Positions 16,289 through 25,585 are shown, numbered from the stretch's first letter. The stretch is DNA of 64,000 nucleotides from Halolactibacillus halophilus (GCF_900115605.1 NZ_FOXC01000001.1:1-64000), one strand, 5' to 3'. Translations and numbers: made by a program. The notes: generated by a model from the sequence alone, not told the origin.

Positions 16289-16381
16289 TGGCGGAGGAAG
16301 AGGGATTCGAACCCCCGCGGGCCGTGAAGCCCCTGTCGGTTTTCAAGACCGATCCCTTCAGCCGGACTTGGGTATTCCTCC
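16289..16381 (-). tRNA. tRNA-Ser (TGA)
   Basis: Type II tRNA with a long variable arm, acceptor GGAGGAA/TTCCTCC, anticodon loop CTTGAAA and encoded CCA (complement of 16289-16291). Confidence 0.95.
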
Positions 16382-16412
16382 AATGTAATATAAATAATTA
16401 TTTAGCGTCTGA

Positions 16413-16489
16413 TGGTGGACCCTGCAGGATTCGAACCTGCGACCGATCGGTTATGAGCCGATAGCTCTAACCAACTGAGCTAAGGGTCC
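16413..16489 (-). tRNA. tRNA-Ile2 (CAT, presumably lysidine-modified)
   Basis: Anticodon loop CTCATAA would read AUG, but the acceptor GGACCCT and the anticodon stem CGGCTCATAACCG are those of the minor isoleucine tRNA of Bacilli, whose C34 is changed to lysidine by TilS to read AUA. CCA is encoded. Naming it Met would be wrong in my view; the elongator Met gene is a few hundred bases away. Confidence 0.85.
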
Positions 16490-16493
16490 TTTA

Positions 16494-16570
16494 TGGGGCG
16501 ACCGGTGGGGATCGAACCCACGTATGTCGGAACCACAATCCGATGTGTTAACCACTTCACCACGACCGCC
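16494..16570 (-). tRNA. tRNA-His (GTG)
   Basis: Anticodon loop TTGTGGT; the extra 5' G (-1) opposite discriminator C73 is typical of tRNA-His. CCA is encoded. The acceptor stem contains two adjacent G-U pairs at positions 4 and 5. Confidence 0.95.
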
Positions 16571-16591
16571 ATAACGCTATATAATTTTAAA

Positions 16592-16668
16592 TGGTAGCGG
16601 CGGAGGGAGTCGAACCCACGACCTCACGGGTATGAACCGTACGCTCTAGCCAGCTGAGCTACACCGCC
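16592..16668 (-). tRNA. tRNA-Met, elongator (CAT)
   Basis: Acceptor GGCGGTG with the G1-U72 pair and anticodon loop TTCATAC, closely like the B. subtilis elongator tRNA-Met. CCA is encoded. One T-T mismatch is present in the T stem (50-64). Confidence 0.93.
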
Positions 16669-16672
16669 ATAA

Positions 16673-16747
16673 TGGCTCCACAGGTAAGATTCGAACTTAC
16701 GACCGATCGGTTAACAGCCGATTGCTCTACCACTGAGCTACTGTGGA
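16673..16747 (-). tRNA. tRNA-Asn (GTT)
   Basis: First gene of the leftward cluster; acceptor TCCACAG/CTGTGGA, anticodon loop CTGTTAA, encoded CCA. Confidence 0.95.
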
Positions 16748-16791
16748 ATAACCTTGTCAATCTGAGTTTTTGTATCTCAGCGACGTTTAAT

Positions 16792-16820
16792 AATATACCA
16801 TGCTTTAAATTAATCGTCAA
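16792..16820 (-). promoter_or_regulatory. Promoter of the tRNA operon
   Basis: Read leftward: TTGACG (16820-16815), 17 bases, TATATT (16797-16792), 44 bases before tRNA-Asn. A small hairpin (CTGAG/CTCAG) lies in the leader. Confidence 0.85.
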
Positions 16821-16923
16821 TAGATTTAGGTAAAATTATCTTAAATTTCTTTTCATGACCAAATATAGTAGGAGAAAACGAAGGTTTTTTATACGTTCTC
16901 TCCCCTTATATTCAATCCGTTTT

Positions 16924-18570
16924 TTAGTGTACCGTTTCAGGAATTTTTTCACCTAAAACATCTTCAGCGATATTTAAAGCGTGATCACCAATGCGTTCTA
17001 AGTTACTTAAAATATCGACATAAACAATCCCTGAAGGGCCTGAACATGATCCTTCATTAAGACGGATAATGTGCTTTTTACGGAAGTTTTTCTCCATCCG
17101 GTCAATTTGATTTTCTAATTTAACAACATCAAGCGCTTTTTCTCGATTCATATCAGAAATTGCTTCAATCGCTTCTTGTACTATATCTTTTGTTTTATCA
17201 AACATTTCATTTAAATCTGCACGTGCGTCATCTGTAATGATGATTTTATTTTTTATTTTATACTCAATCAACTCAATGATGTTCTCGAAGTGATCACCAA
17301 TGCGCTCAATATCACGGACTGAGTCGATTAGTGCAGTATGCTTCTCGCTATCCGCATCAGAAAGTGGTGCAGAAGCTAGGTCAATTAAATAATCCGTTAT
17401 TTGAGAATCTAATTTATTTAAAGCATTCTCAATTTGCAGGGCGTTATCCGCATGCTTTTGTTCATGATTGTTTAAGAAGTTAGCACTTTCTTCTAAACCT
17501 TTATATGCATATTCACCCATCTTAATAATTTCTTCTTTTGCTTGTTCTAAAGCAACTGAAGGGGCTTGTTGAATAAAGATAGGGTCTAAGTGTGTTGGTT
17601 TGAACTCAATAACTGAATCTTCTCCAGGAATAATCCTCGTTACAAGATTTGCCAAAACACCAATAAGCGGAAAGAAAACTGCGACAGCAGCAATGTTAAA
17701 AATACCGTGAGCAAATGCAATCGACATTTTCGCATTTAAATCTAACATTGACGTAAGGTATTCAACGAGCAACTGGTAAGGTGATAAAACAAGCATAATA
17801 AGAATGGCCCCTAGCACATTAAAAATAACGTGTGTTAAAGCAGCACGACGTGCAGCAATAGATGCACCAATTGACGCAATAACAGCCGTAATGGTTGTAC
17901 CAATATTATTACCGAATAACACTGGTAAGGCGGCATCTAATTTAATCATGCCGTCTTGAATAAGGTTCTGTAAAATACCAATGGTTGCACTTGAACTTTG
18001 AACAACAAACGTAAATACTGTCCCAATGACCACACCTAAGATAGGTACTTCTGACATTTGAACCATCAAGTCTTGGAATGCTTGTAAATAGCGCAGTGGT
18101 TTCAGTCCGTCACCCATGAGTTCTAAACCATAAAACAGTGCACCAAAACCAAAGATCGCATGACCGTAGTTTTGTAATTTATTATTTTTCGCAAAGTACA
18201 TAATAAGTGCACCGATAGAAATAATCGGTAACGCATACGCACCAATATCAACACCAATAATAAAAGATGTTACCGTCGTACCGACGTTGGCCCCCATAAT
18301 AACTCCGATTGATTGTCTAAAGGTCATAAACCCTGCATTCACTAGACCAATCGCAAGCACAGTCGTACCTGAGCTTGATTGAATTAAAATAGTCACCACA
18401 ATACCAGCTAATACACCCATAAGTGGATTACTAGTGAATTTATCTAAAATATCTTTTAGACGATCACCTGCGGAGTTTTGAAGTCCTTCTCCCATATACT
18501 TAATACCGAGAAGGAAAATACCTAATCCTCCGAAAAACTCGAATAACATCTGTTGCACATTAACTTCCAC
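16924..18570 (-). CDS. Na+/phosphate cotransporter family protein with PhoU-like C-terminal domain
   Basis: Membrane transporter of the NptA/YjbB (PF02690) family that imports or exports inorganic phosphate with sodium. About 548 residues: two inverted Na_Pi repeats with the signatures QSSSGTT (about 65-71) and QSSSATIG (about 191-198), 8-10 membrane helices in residues 10-310, then a helical PhoU-like domain (about 340-540). The GTG at 18570 is favoured because GAAGGGA lies about 9 bases before it; an ATG at 18588 would add six residues but has no such site. Direction of transport cannot be told from sequence. Candidate phosphate-control boxes lie upstream. Confidence 0.85.
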   Translation of the reverse strand: MEVNVQQMLFEFFGGLGIFLLGIKYMGEGLQNSAGDRLKDILDKFTSNPLMGVLAGIVVTILIQSSSGTTVLAIGLVNAGFMTFRQSIGVIMGANVGTTVTSFIIGVDIGAYALPIISIGALIMYFAKNNKLQNYGHAIFGFGALFYGLELMGDGLKPLRYLQAFQDLMVQMSEVPILGVVIGTVFTFVVQSSSATIGILQNLIQDGMIKLDAALPVLFGNNIGTTITAVIASIGASIAARRAALTHVIFNVLGAILIMLVLSPYQLLVEYLTSMLDLNAKMSIAFAHGIFNIAAVAVFFPLIGVLANLVTRIIPGEDSVIEFKPTHLDPIFIQQAPSVALEQAKEEIIKMGEYAYKGLEESANFLNNHEQKHADNALQIENALNKLDSQITDYLIDLASAPLSDADSEKHTALIDSVRDIERIGDHFENIIELIEYKIKNKIIITDDARADLNEMFDKTKDIVQEAIEAISDMNREKALDVVKLENQIDRMEKNFRKKHIIRLNEGSCSGPSGIVYVDILSNLERIGDHALNIAEDVLGEKIPETVH

Positions 18571-18625
18571 GGAATTCAATCCCTTCATTTCATAAATTAT
18601 AGTCGTTTAATAACAATCCTTACCC

Positions 18626-18687
18626 ATTATCACGATTTATAAATGAAATGTAAAGATATTTTGATGAAACTTTACACTATCTTTACA
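18626..18687 (-). promoter_or_regulatory. Promoter and possible PhoP boxes of the Na/Pi cotransporter gene
   Basis: Read leftward: TTTACA (18654-18649), 17 bases, GATAAT (18631-18626). Upstream, TTTACA occurs twice 11 bases apart on the plus strand (18671-18676 and 18682-18687). TATCTTTACA at 18678-18687 is a perfect inverted copy of TGTAAAGATA at 18649-18658. PhoP of Bacilli binds TTWACA-like repeats about 11 bases apart, so phosphate control is suggested but not proven. Confidence 0.5.
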
Positions 18688-18716
18688 AACTTCAAATATG
18701 ATGTATTCCACAAAAA

Positions 18717-18739
18717 AACACGCTGATTTTAAGCGTGTT
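18717..18739 (-). terminator. Terminator overlapping the end of the NfeD-like gene
   Basis: Stem AACACGCT/AGCGTGTT (18717-18724, 18732-18739) followed leftward by seven T; the upstream arm of the transcript lies within the last codons of 18729-19370. Confidence 0.7.
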
Positions 18740-19370
18740 CATGTAGCTTTTCAACTAAGATTCTCGTACCATCAACAGAGGTGATTTTTACTTGTTCCCC
18801 TTTTGCGATAAATTGACCATTAGATATCGCACTATATTCTTGATCATCAACTAAAATACGTCCGACCGGTCGGAGATCTGTCGTCGTTTCTACGGTTCGG
18901 TTAACAAATGATTGATAAGATGGATTCACAGAATTATAGCCCGAAGTACTATCCAAACGGTCAGCTAAAATGACTTTAGACCATAAGGCACGGCGCGGTA
19001 ATATTTTCAGCCAGATAATACTAAGTCCAGCCCCAAATAATAAACCTAAAAAGGCGTACAGTCCTGTCGTTAAATTGGGTGAGGCAAAGGCTAGTGATCC
19101 AATCATTAACAGCACACCGATACTCCCTAATAAACCATCATTAATTAATTCACCATCAATGAATATCAAAACAAGACCGAGACCATAAACCAAACCGACA
19201 ATGACGACCATGCTTGGATCTAAGAAAACAGAAAAATAAAAAGTAATCAAACCTAATCCTAAAATAGCTAAGATCCCTTTGGCTTTGACTAGTACTTCTC
19301 CAAACACAAACATTGTTGCGAATAAAATCACAATTAAACTGAGAATCGGATAAGCCGATAAGATTGGCAT
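18729..19370 (-). CDS. NfeD-like membrane protein
   Basis: A 213-residue protein with five or so membrane helices (residues 5-130) and a C-terminal OB-fold NfeD domain (about 160-210: TTTDLRPVGRILVDDQEYSA, then a GEQVKITSVDG segment). It lacks the N-terminal serine protease domain of the longer NfeD protein YqeZ at 40.5-41.9 kb. Short NfeD proteins usually accompany flotillin-like or stomatin-like proteins; none is next to it here. The OB fold is thought to act in membrane-protein assembly. ATG with GAAGGGG before it. Confidence 0.8.
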   Translation of the reverse strand: MPILSAYPILSLIVILFATMFVFGEVLVKAKGILAILGLGLITFYFSVFLDPSMVVIVGLVYGLGLVLIFIDGELINDGLLGSIGVLLMIGSLAFASPNLTTGLYAFLGLLFGAGLSIIWLKILPRRALWSKVILADRLDSTSGYNSVNPSYQSFVNRTVETTTDLRPVGRILVDDQEYSAISNGQFIAKGEQVKITSVDGTRILVEKLHEHA

Positions 19371-19384
19371 ACAACCCCTTCTTT

Positions 19385-19705
19385 CTTCATAATATAAAAA
19401 GCATCACGTACGGTTTTTAAATAAGAAAGTTAATTATCCTTTTAGTATGATCATCTGTTAATTATTTGGTGAAAACTTACCAAAAAAGAATAATGCTTCT
19501 ACTTCCTATTATCCCCCTCACAGAACTTCATATCAAGTGAAAAATAAAATTTTAATATGTTAATGATATCTCAGGTGATTTTACTAACTCTTATGAATAA
19601 AACAGAACAAAATCACGCATGACTAAAGAAAGGGTGACTATTTAGCTTTTAATGATAGGAATATTCGGTCACAAAAGGTGTTGCTCGGTCATTACTATTT
19701 TCTCG
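19385..19705. other. Intergenic stretch without recognisable gene
   Basis: AT-rich. The only structure seen is a pair of inverted 8-mers, GTGATTTT (19575-19582) and AAAATCAC (19609-19616). The left end probably carries the promoter of the NfeD-like gene. No convincing reading frame. Confidence 0.5.
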
Positions 19706-19712
19706 TATTTAA

Positions 19713-19740
19713 AAAGCCGGAAGCAGTAGCTTCCGGCTTT
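19713..19740 (-). terminator. Terminator of the lytic transglycosylase gene
   Basis: Perfect 12-bp stem AAAGCCGGAAGC/GCTTCCGGCTTT (19713-19724, 19729-19740) with loop AGTA, followed leftward by T-rich sequence. Confidence 0.88.
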
Positions 19741-19753
19741 GATTAAGCTATAT

Positions 19754-20443
19754 TTAGTTCATAGCCACAGCATAATGCTGATTAGCTTTTGATTGAATAA
19801 CAGTCGCATATTGGCTTTTTGCTGTACCATTAGCCTGTTTATAGTTTTCCATACCTGTCATTCCCCGATGATAAGCTGTTAAAGCTTCATCCCATCGTCC
19901 GTACTTTTCATATAAATAATCAAGATAGACAACTGATAGTTTCATTGAATAGTAGAGATCAAACAACATAGATTTTTCATAAGCGACACCAGCCATTTCC
20001 GCAATCCACGGAGCTGTATTTTCCATAAACTGTGCCATACCATAAGCGTGACCATAAACTGTTTCTGGCCCTACAGTATCGGGTGAGAATGTATGACCTG
20101 TTTCTACTTTAAGCAGTTCATACACGATAAATGGATCGATATCATATTTTCTTGCCTCTTTAATCATGTAGACTGCCCAACCCTTTTTAAAACGGCCTTC
20201 GCTGTCTTCCATCATTGTTTCGGCATCCTTTTCAATGGTTTGCCACACAACCGACTGAACATCGGATGTGTCTTTTTCAAAAGCTTCAGAATCGGCATCA
20301 ATGTGTCTTTGTGATTTATCCGATGCGATTAACATTTCACCTTCAGCTTTTACTGTTTGCTCGTTATTGTTTAGTAAGTTCAGGCCAGATAATAAAATAA
20401 CAAAAATAAGAGCACTTACTAAAACGACGTAGCGTTTTGTCAT
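19754..20443 (-). CDS. Lytic transglycosylase, SLT domain
   Basis: A 229-residue exported or membrane-anchored protein with an N-terminal hydrophobic segment (about residues 4-24) and a C-terminal SLT (lysozyme-like) domain from about residue 85. Seen: the catalytic-Glu region IVYELLKVETG, YGMAQFM and the ALTAYHRG motif (AYN in most members). It should cleave the glycan strands of peptidoglycan. The ATG at 20443 follows AAAGGAAG; the frame is open 11 codons further but the upstream start lacks a site. Alone between two terminators. Confidence 0.82.
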   Translation of the reverse strand: MTKRYVVLVSALIFVILLSGLNLLNNNEQTVKAEGEMLIASDKSQRHIDADSEAFEKDTSDVQSVVWQTIEKDAETMMEDSEGRFKKGWAVYMIKEARKYDIDPFIVYELLKVETGHTFSPDTVGPETVYGHAYGMAQFMENTAPWIAEMAGVAYEKSMLFDLYYSMKLSVVYLDYLYEKYGRWDEALTAYHRGMTGMENYKQANGTAKSQYATVIQSKANQHYAVAMN

Positions 20444-20683
20444 AAATTTCTTCCTTTCTGTATGTCTGTTTGACAATACAAATCGTTATACTACACTATT
20501 TAAAAGTACTTTGCAACCTTTAAGGTTTACAATATCCACATATAGTATTTATCTAACATATACTTAATTATATTTCTTTTATAAGTTAATTATAAACTAT
20601 TATTTGGAATTTTTTAGTTATTTAAAACCACTCAAACAACTGATATTAAAGCGTTTCCCTGAGTTATCCACAGATAAAATAAA

Positions 20684-20725
20684 GAGAACCATAAATACCC
20701 TTTTAATCAGGTACTTACAGTTCTC
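20684..20725 (-). terminator. Probable terminator after nfo
   Basis: An interrupted long hairpin: GAGAAC (20684-20689) pairs with GTTCTC (20720-20725), with further TAA/TTA and TACC/GGTA pairs inside, then T-rich sequence leftward. The rest of 20477-20683 is AT-rich with nothing recognisable. Confidence 0.6.
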
Positions 20726-20759
20726 TCTCATTTCAACATAATACTTCAAATCATTTACT

Positions 20760-21653
20760 TTATTGATTTAAAATTTTGTTTTTTAAATCTTCATCGAAAG
20801 TTTGGTCCTTTAACATTTCAATTTCAAATTTGTATGGTGGTTTCTTATCTTTTTTATCTTCTCCTACATAGGGTGTTTCGAGAATTTTAGGAATTGCCTT
20901 AAACGCGTCATGATGCACGATGTAGTTTAGTGCATCAAAACCAATATGACCAAAACCAATATTTTCATGACGGTCTTTATGTGCCCCTACTGGATTTTTA
21001 CTGTCATTTACATGCACAACTTTGACACGATCAAGACCGACAATTTTATCAAACTCATTGAGCACACCATCAAAATCATTGACAATATCATACCCTGCAT
21101 CGTGCACGTGGCATGTATCAAAACATACTGACAGTCTCTCATTTAAAGTCACACCATCAATAATTTGAGCGATCTCTTCAAAGGTACGACCAATTTCCGT
21201 TCCTTTTCCTGCCATTGTCTCTAAGGCAATTTGCACTTCTTGGTCTTTTGTTAATGCTTCATTAAGACCTTCAATAATACGTTTTATACCGATTTCACTA
21301 CCGGCCCCCACATGTGCCCCTGGATGGAGTACAATTTGTTTGGCGGATAAGGCTTCAGTGCGGTCTACTTCACTTTTCATAAAGTTGATGCCCAGCTCAA
21401 ATGTTTCTGGCTTCGTTGTATTTCCTAAATTGATAATATACGGCGCATGAACGACTAAATCTTCAATACCATGGGCTTTCATGTGTGAAAGACCTGCTTC
21501 GATATTTAATTCCTCAATTGCTTTACGTCTCGTGTTTTGTGGCGCACCGGTATAGATCATCATCGCGGTTGCGTTGTAACTTGCTGCTTGTTCGCTTGAA
21601 CCAAGCAACATCTTTTTTCCACTCATTGAAACGTGTGATCCCAATTTCAACAT
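20760..21653 (-). CDS. nfo: Endonuclease IV (AP endonuclease)
   Basis: Cuts DNA 5' of abasic sites in base excision repair. The 297-residue TIM barrel carries trinuclear zinc ligands in [30 protein letters not shown] and [14 protein letters not shown]. The start [16 protein letters not shown] is that of the family; the ATG at 21653 has GAGGGTG 6 bases before it. A GTG at 21662 would overlap the cshB stop. Same order as B. subtilis (yqfR-yqfS). Confidence 0.96.
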   Translation of the reverse strand: MLKLGSHVSMSGKKMLLGSSEQAASYNATAMMIYTGAPQNTRRKAIEELNIEAGLSHMKAHGIEDLVVHAPYIINLGNTTKPETFELGINFMKSEVDRTEALSAKQIVLHPGAHVGAGSEIGIKRIIEGLNEALTKDQEVQIALETMAGKGTEIGRTFEEIAQIIDGVTLNERLSVCFDTCHVHDAGYDIVNDFDGVLNEFDKIVGLDRVKVVHVNDSKNPVGAHKDRHENIGFGHIGFDALNYIVHHDAFKAIPKILETPYVGEDKKDKKPPYKFEIEMLKDQTFDEDLKNKILNQ

Positions 21654-21658
21654 TTTAC

Positions 21659-22972
21659 TCACCCTCGTTTATTTTTACTGCGATTTAATTGCTGTTTAAT
21701 ACGTTGTTGTTGACGCTTCATTTTCTTTTTATAGCCCGGTTTTACTTTTCCAGGTTTTTTGACCTTCAACCATGCTTCACGGTCAGTATCGTGCCCATCT
21801 TTCTTACGACGTTGACGCTCATCCCATTGTTTAGTCTCACGCCACTCACCTTTAATGATATCATAAGTCGTAAAGTCAATTTTACGCGACGTTAATTTTT
21901 GTAGTAGAGGTACATCGTCTTCATGATAAATATTAATGGCTGTTCCTTCCATACCGGCACGAGCCGTTCGACCAATACGGTGGATATAAAACTCTTCTTC
22001 TTTAGGAAGTTGAGCATTGATGATATGACTGACACCTTTAATATCAATCCCGCGGGCAGCTAAGTCGGTTGCGACGATATATTGATATTTAAGTGCTTGG
22101 ATATCTTTTAGTACCCGTTTTCTTTCACGTGAAGGTAAACCACCGTGAATGATACCTGCATTGATCCCTTTACCTAAAAGATTTTTGTGTAATTTATTTG
22201 CCTCATCTTTATTATTTGTAAAAATAATCGCTAAATAAGGGTTAATGACTTTGGTGATATCAAAAATAACGGATGCAAGTTCCCGGTGTCTCAGCGGGAT
22301 TAAACGGTGTTCAATCTTCTCAGGTGCAAAGTGGTCTTTAATATGCACATGGGTCGGATTTTGCAAATATTTCTTTAAAAACGGATGTAGACGTTCAGGA
22401 ATCGTCGCTGAGAAAACAGCTAACTGAATCCCTTGATTTGCTTTTGTTAACATTTGATCAATTTCATTGATGAGACCAAGGTCTAACATAAGGTCGGCTT
22501 CATCAACAACAAAACTCTTAGCCTTATATAAATCAATCGCACCTTCATTGATCAAGTCAAGTAAACGACCTGGGGTCGCTACAATAATATGCGGTTGTTC
22601 CTTTAATTTTTCGATTGAACGTTTTTTATCTGTTCCACCAATAAATAATTTTGATTGAAGTACACCTTTATGTGGTGATAAGGCAATAATTCGTTTCACT
22701 TCCTCATGAATCTGCGTAGCTAACTCACGTGTTGGTGACGTCACCACAAATTGCACTTCACGTTTATCTAATTCAATTTGATTGAATAAAGGTAAAAGAA
22801 AAGCATGTGTTTTGCCTGATCCGGTATGTGATTGACCGATAACACTTTCTCCGCGCAACATAGCCGGGATAACTTTTTGTTGAATCGGTGTTGGTTCTTT
22901 AAAACCTAAACCATCCACAACGTCGTGAATCCAACTGTTTAATGCATACTCTTTAAATAAATGTTTTTCCAT
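21659..22972 (-). CDS. cshB: DEAD-box RNA helicase CshB
   Basis: ATP-dependent RNA helicase, probably for ribosome assembly and cold adaptation. 437 residues with Q motif (GFKEPTPIQ), Walker [16 protein letters not shown], the DEAD box in VVDEAD, SAT, and the C-terminal [11 protein letters not shown] very basic tail ([20 protein letters not shown]) probably binds RNA. AAGGAG before the ATG; nfo follows 5 bases after its stop. Confidence 0.93.
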   Translation of the reverse strand: MEKHLFKEYALNSWIHDVVDGLGFKEPTPIQQKVIPAMLRGESVIGQSHTGSGKTHAFLLPLFNQIELDKREVQFVVTSPTRELATQIHEEVKRIIALSPHKGVLQSKLFIGGTDKKRSIEKLKEQPHIIVATPGRLLDLINEGAIDLYKAKSFVVDEADLMLDLGLINEIDQMLTKANQGIQLAVFSATIPERLHPFLKKYLQNPTHVHIKDHFAPEKIEHRLIPLRHRELASVIFDITKVINPYLAIIFTNNKDEANKLHKNLLGKGINAGIIHGGLPSRERKRVLKDIQALKYQYIVATDLAARGIDIKGVSHIINAQLPKEEEFYIHRIGRTARAGMEGTAINIYHEDDVPLLQKLTSRKIDFTTYDIIKGEWRETKQWDERQRRKKDGHDTDREAWLKVKKPGKVKPGYKKKMKRQQQRIKQQLNRSKNKRG

Positions 22973-23055
22973 AATGGTCTCCTTTTTTTAAAACAACGTC
23001 CAAACTATACCTTTAGTATAACTTAGATTGGCCCTCATGCCTATTTTACAACCTT

Positions 23056-24177
23056 TTAAATAAATCTAAATGGGTTGGTGTTTACACGTGATACGACAAT
23101 TGGATAGTCACAGTCAGTTTTCTTGAAAATAGCCTGACAGATCTCTTTAAAGTCGTCTTTCATCACACTTTCTAAATAATGCCCCGCATCAATAATATTT
23201 AACCCAAGCGCTGCTATATCTTGCGTTGAATGGAAGGTCATATCACCGGTGATATAGACATCAGCTTGCTTTTTCAATGCCGCCATCGTGAATTTTTCTC
23301 CACTACCACCTAAAATAGCCACGCGCTTAATTAATTTATCTGATTGCCCCGCAACTCTGACACCGTCTAAACCAAAGGTCTCTTTTACCTTCTTAATAAA
23401 CGGATGAAACGAAATAGGTTCAGTTAAATCTCCAACCCGTCCGATCCCTCGTACTTTTCCTGTGTTAAGTAACGGTATCAAATCAAAAGCAGGTGTCTCG
23501 TAAGGATGTACTTCATCAATTATTGATAATGCGTTAGACACTTGATCATGCGTTATTAAGTACTCGAGTTTGACCTCTTCCACAGCTTCTCGTGTCTGAC
23601 GCTCACCAATAAACGGATCCGCTTTGTCTGTCGGTTGAAAGCGACCGATACCATCTGTTTCATAAACACACGCTTCATAGTTCCCCATCGTACCAATGCC
23701 TAAACGCGTCAAGGCCTCATCAAGTATTTCCTTATGCGTATGCGGGACAAACACTTGCAACTTTACATTTTTTATCTCATCTTCTTCAACAAGCATCTCT
23801 CTATTGACAAGTGCTAACCGATCAGCTAAACGATCATTCATCCCGCCATCAACGCGATCATAATTTGTGTGAGCTGAAAAAATCGTTAAACCGTTCAATA
23901 GACATTTTTTAATGAGCCGTCCTTTCACCGTCGAAAAATCAATTTTTTTCATCGGTTTAAACATGATAGGGTGATGGCTCATGATCAGGTTGACACCTTG
24001 TTCAATTGCCTCATCAACAACCGCTTCTGTCACATCTAATGTTGTTAAAATACCGGTGAGCGGTGTATTCACATCGCCCATTTGTAAGCCAACCGCATCC
24101 CAATCATAGGCTAACGCTTGAGGGACTACTTGTTCAAATGCCGCCAAAAATTCTTTAATATATAAGGGTTTATGCAT
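23056..24177 (-). CDS. yqfO: Nif3-like dinuclear metal protein (YqfO)
   Basis: A 373-residue member of the NIF3/GTP cyclohydrolase I type 2-like family. Metal ligands are visible in SHHPIMF (about 65-71), AHTNYD and the C-terminal GDMTFHSTQDIA with DAGHYLE. The middle insertion (about 125-235) is the PII-like domain seen in the long Bacillus version. The biochemical role is not settled. Its ATG overlaps the trmK stop by 8 bases, as in B. subtilis yqfN-yqfO. Confidence 0.9.
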   Translation of the reverse strand: MHKPLYIKEFLAAFEQVVPQALAYDWDAVGLQMGDVNTPLTGILTTLDVTEAVVDEAIEQGVNLIMSHHPIMFKPMKKIDFSTVKGRLIKKCLLNGLTIFSAHTNYDRVDGGMNDRLADRLALVNREMLVEEDEIKNVKLQVFVPHTHKEILDEALTRLGIGTMGNYEACVYETDGIGRFQPTDKADPFIGERQTREAVEEVKLEYLITHDQVSNALSIIDEVHPYETPAFDLIPLLNTGKVRGIGRVGDLTEPISFHPFIKKVKETFGLDGVRVAGQSDKLIKRVAILGGSGEKFTMAALKKQADVYITGDMTFHSTQDIAALGLNIIDAGHYLESVMKDDFKEICQAIFKKTDCDYPIVVSRVNTNPFRFI

Positions 24178-24868
24178 TTGTTAACACCTCGCGAATCCAT
24201 TGTTTTCGTTGCTGATACAGCGCTAATTTTTCTTCATTAATTTGTTTGGCTAAAGCCATATTATCGATCACTCGCACAACGTTGTCATATTCGCGTTCCC
24301 ACTTTTCTTTAAACACAGCTGATGACTCCCGCCGTAAAAACGGACCAAACAAGAGATCTTTCGGTGTTAATGCGGCACTTTTTAATACTTTATCAGCAAT
24401 TAGTATTTCATAGATATGGCCATCTTCTTTAAGGATTTCTTCTCTGACAAGGTTGAAATCATTCTTTACTAACCATTCCCTTAAATAATGGCTGTCCATA
24501 TTCGGTTGTAAGACTAATCGCTTTACATGTGTTAAATAGGCTTTTCCTTCGGCTAAGATGGCACGAATTAACCCACCACCCATACCGCAAATAACAACAG
24601 TATCTACCGGGGCTTTTCCTATGACTGTCAAACCATCTCCTTTTCGAACATCAATACGGTCCGATAATTGATTACCCCTCACATGTGAAATCGCCGCTTC
24701 GAACGGCCCTTGGTTCAATTCACCGGCTATTCCTTTCGCTGACGGATCTTGTTGGCAAACATAAATTGGTAAATAGGCGTGGTCACTACCAATATCAGCA
24801 AAAAAAGCACCCGTATCAATATATTGACTTGCTTGTTTTAATCGATTCGATAACTTAATAATCTCCAT
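24170..24868 (-). CDS. trmK: tRNA (adenine-N1)-methyltransferase TrmK
   Basis: SAM-dependent enzyme that methylates A22 of tRNA (YqfN in B. subtilis). 232 residues with the SAM-binding motif DIGSDHAYLP near residue 25 and the catalytic-region motif VICGMGGGLI (about 92-101); the C-terminal third is a coiled coil. Ribosome binding site AAAGGGTG. Forms a two-gene unit with yqfO. Confidence 0.93.
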   Translation of the reverse strand: MEIIKLSNRLKQASQYIDTGAFFADIGSDHAYLPIYVCQQDPSAKGIAGELNQGPFEAAISHVRGNQLSDRIDVRKGDGLTVIGKAPVDTVVICGMGGGLIRAILAEGKAYLTHVKRLVLQPNMDSHYLREWLVKNDFNLVREEILKEDGHIYEILIADKVLKSAALTPKDLLFGPFLRRESSAVFKEKWEREYDNVVRVIDNMALAKQINEEKLALYQQRKQWIREVLTNA

Positions 24869-24914
24869 TTCTTCACACCCTTTCAGCCTATAATCATCAT
24901 CATTTTATGGTCTG

Positions 24915-25481
24915 TTAAATAAATAATCCAATGATACCTAAGACAATCATCAATCCACTTACGAGCAGTAACCATCGATCTTTTTTTATGATCCCGACAC
25001 TCACACCAGCAATAATCATGAAAACAAGGACCATTGTGCGGTAGAAAAAGGGGATGGCTAATGTCCCACTAAGATATAAACCAGCTAATACGAGACTGAT
25101 GAAGTATAGTGCTCGACTATAGCTCACAGTCAATATCTTTATATGCCGACTTAAAAGATAAAATAACGACACAACGACAATAGCACCCATAACAAAAGCT
25201 ACTTCAATTATGGTTGAAAATTCTAGCAAAAATAAGCCACTTAGCATCAGCGGCACAACCGATAGCATCAATAAACCAAATAAATGCGGCATTAACATAG
25301 CGAGCGTATCATCTGATGACGCCGGCTCAGGTTGTAATAAATCATCAAGTTCATCTGTAACTGGTCCTGTACCTTCTGTATAAAGAGCCAGCAAAAAATC
25401 GCAATAATGCTCCGGCAATAAATGATTATCTTTCCAGTATTTAATTTCATGTATAATTGTTGCTTTACGTTGTTGGTCCAT
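24915..25481 (-). CDS. Conserved membrane protein of unknown function
   Basis: Function not known. 188 residues: a soluble N-terminal part (about 1-60) with HEIKYWKDNHLLPEHYCDFL, a pattern I have seen at the start of membrane proteins of Bacillaceae, followed by about six membrane helices (65-188). It lies between sigA and trmK, the place of cccA (cytochrome c550) in B. subtilis, but is unrelated to it: no CxxCH haem motif. GAGGTG precedes the ATG. Confidence 0.7.
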   Translation of the reverse strand: MDQQRKATIIHEIKYWKDNHLLPEHYCDFLLALYTEGTGPVTDELDDLLQPEPASSDDTLAMLMPHLFGLLMLSVVPLMLSGLFLLEFSTIIEVAFVMGAIVVVSLFYLLSRHIKILTVSYSRALYFISLVLAGLYLSGTLAIPFFYRTMVLVFMIIAGVSVGIIKKDRWLLLVSGLMIVLGIIGLFI

Positions 25482-25525
25482 CCCATCACCTCATTGATGC
25501 CAGCAAATTATTTTTATGTAAAAAA

Positions 25526-25570
25526 AGTCAATCGAGTTTCAATTGAATCTCAATTGAGACTGGATTGACT
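25526..25570 (-). terminator. Terminator of the dnaG-sigA operon
   Basis: Long hairpin: AGTCAATC (25526-25533) pairs with GATTGACT (25563-25570), AGT with ACT and TCAATTGA with TCAATTGA inside, followed leftward by TTTTTTT. Confidence 0.9.
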
Positions 25571-25585
25571 ATACCAATCACGACT

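Noticed and set aside
16413-16489. Second tRNA-Met by anticodon CAT
   Set aside because: Acceptor and anticodon stems match the lysidine-modified tRNA-Ile2 of Bacilli; elongator Met is the gene at 16592-16668.
19630-19730. Small plus-strand ORF after AAAGGGTGAC
   Set aside because: The site is too far from the ATG, the product is only about 26 residues, and it ends inside a terminator.
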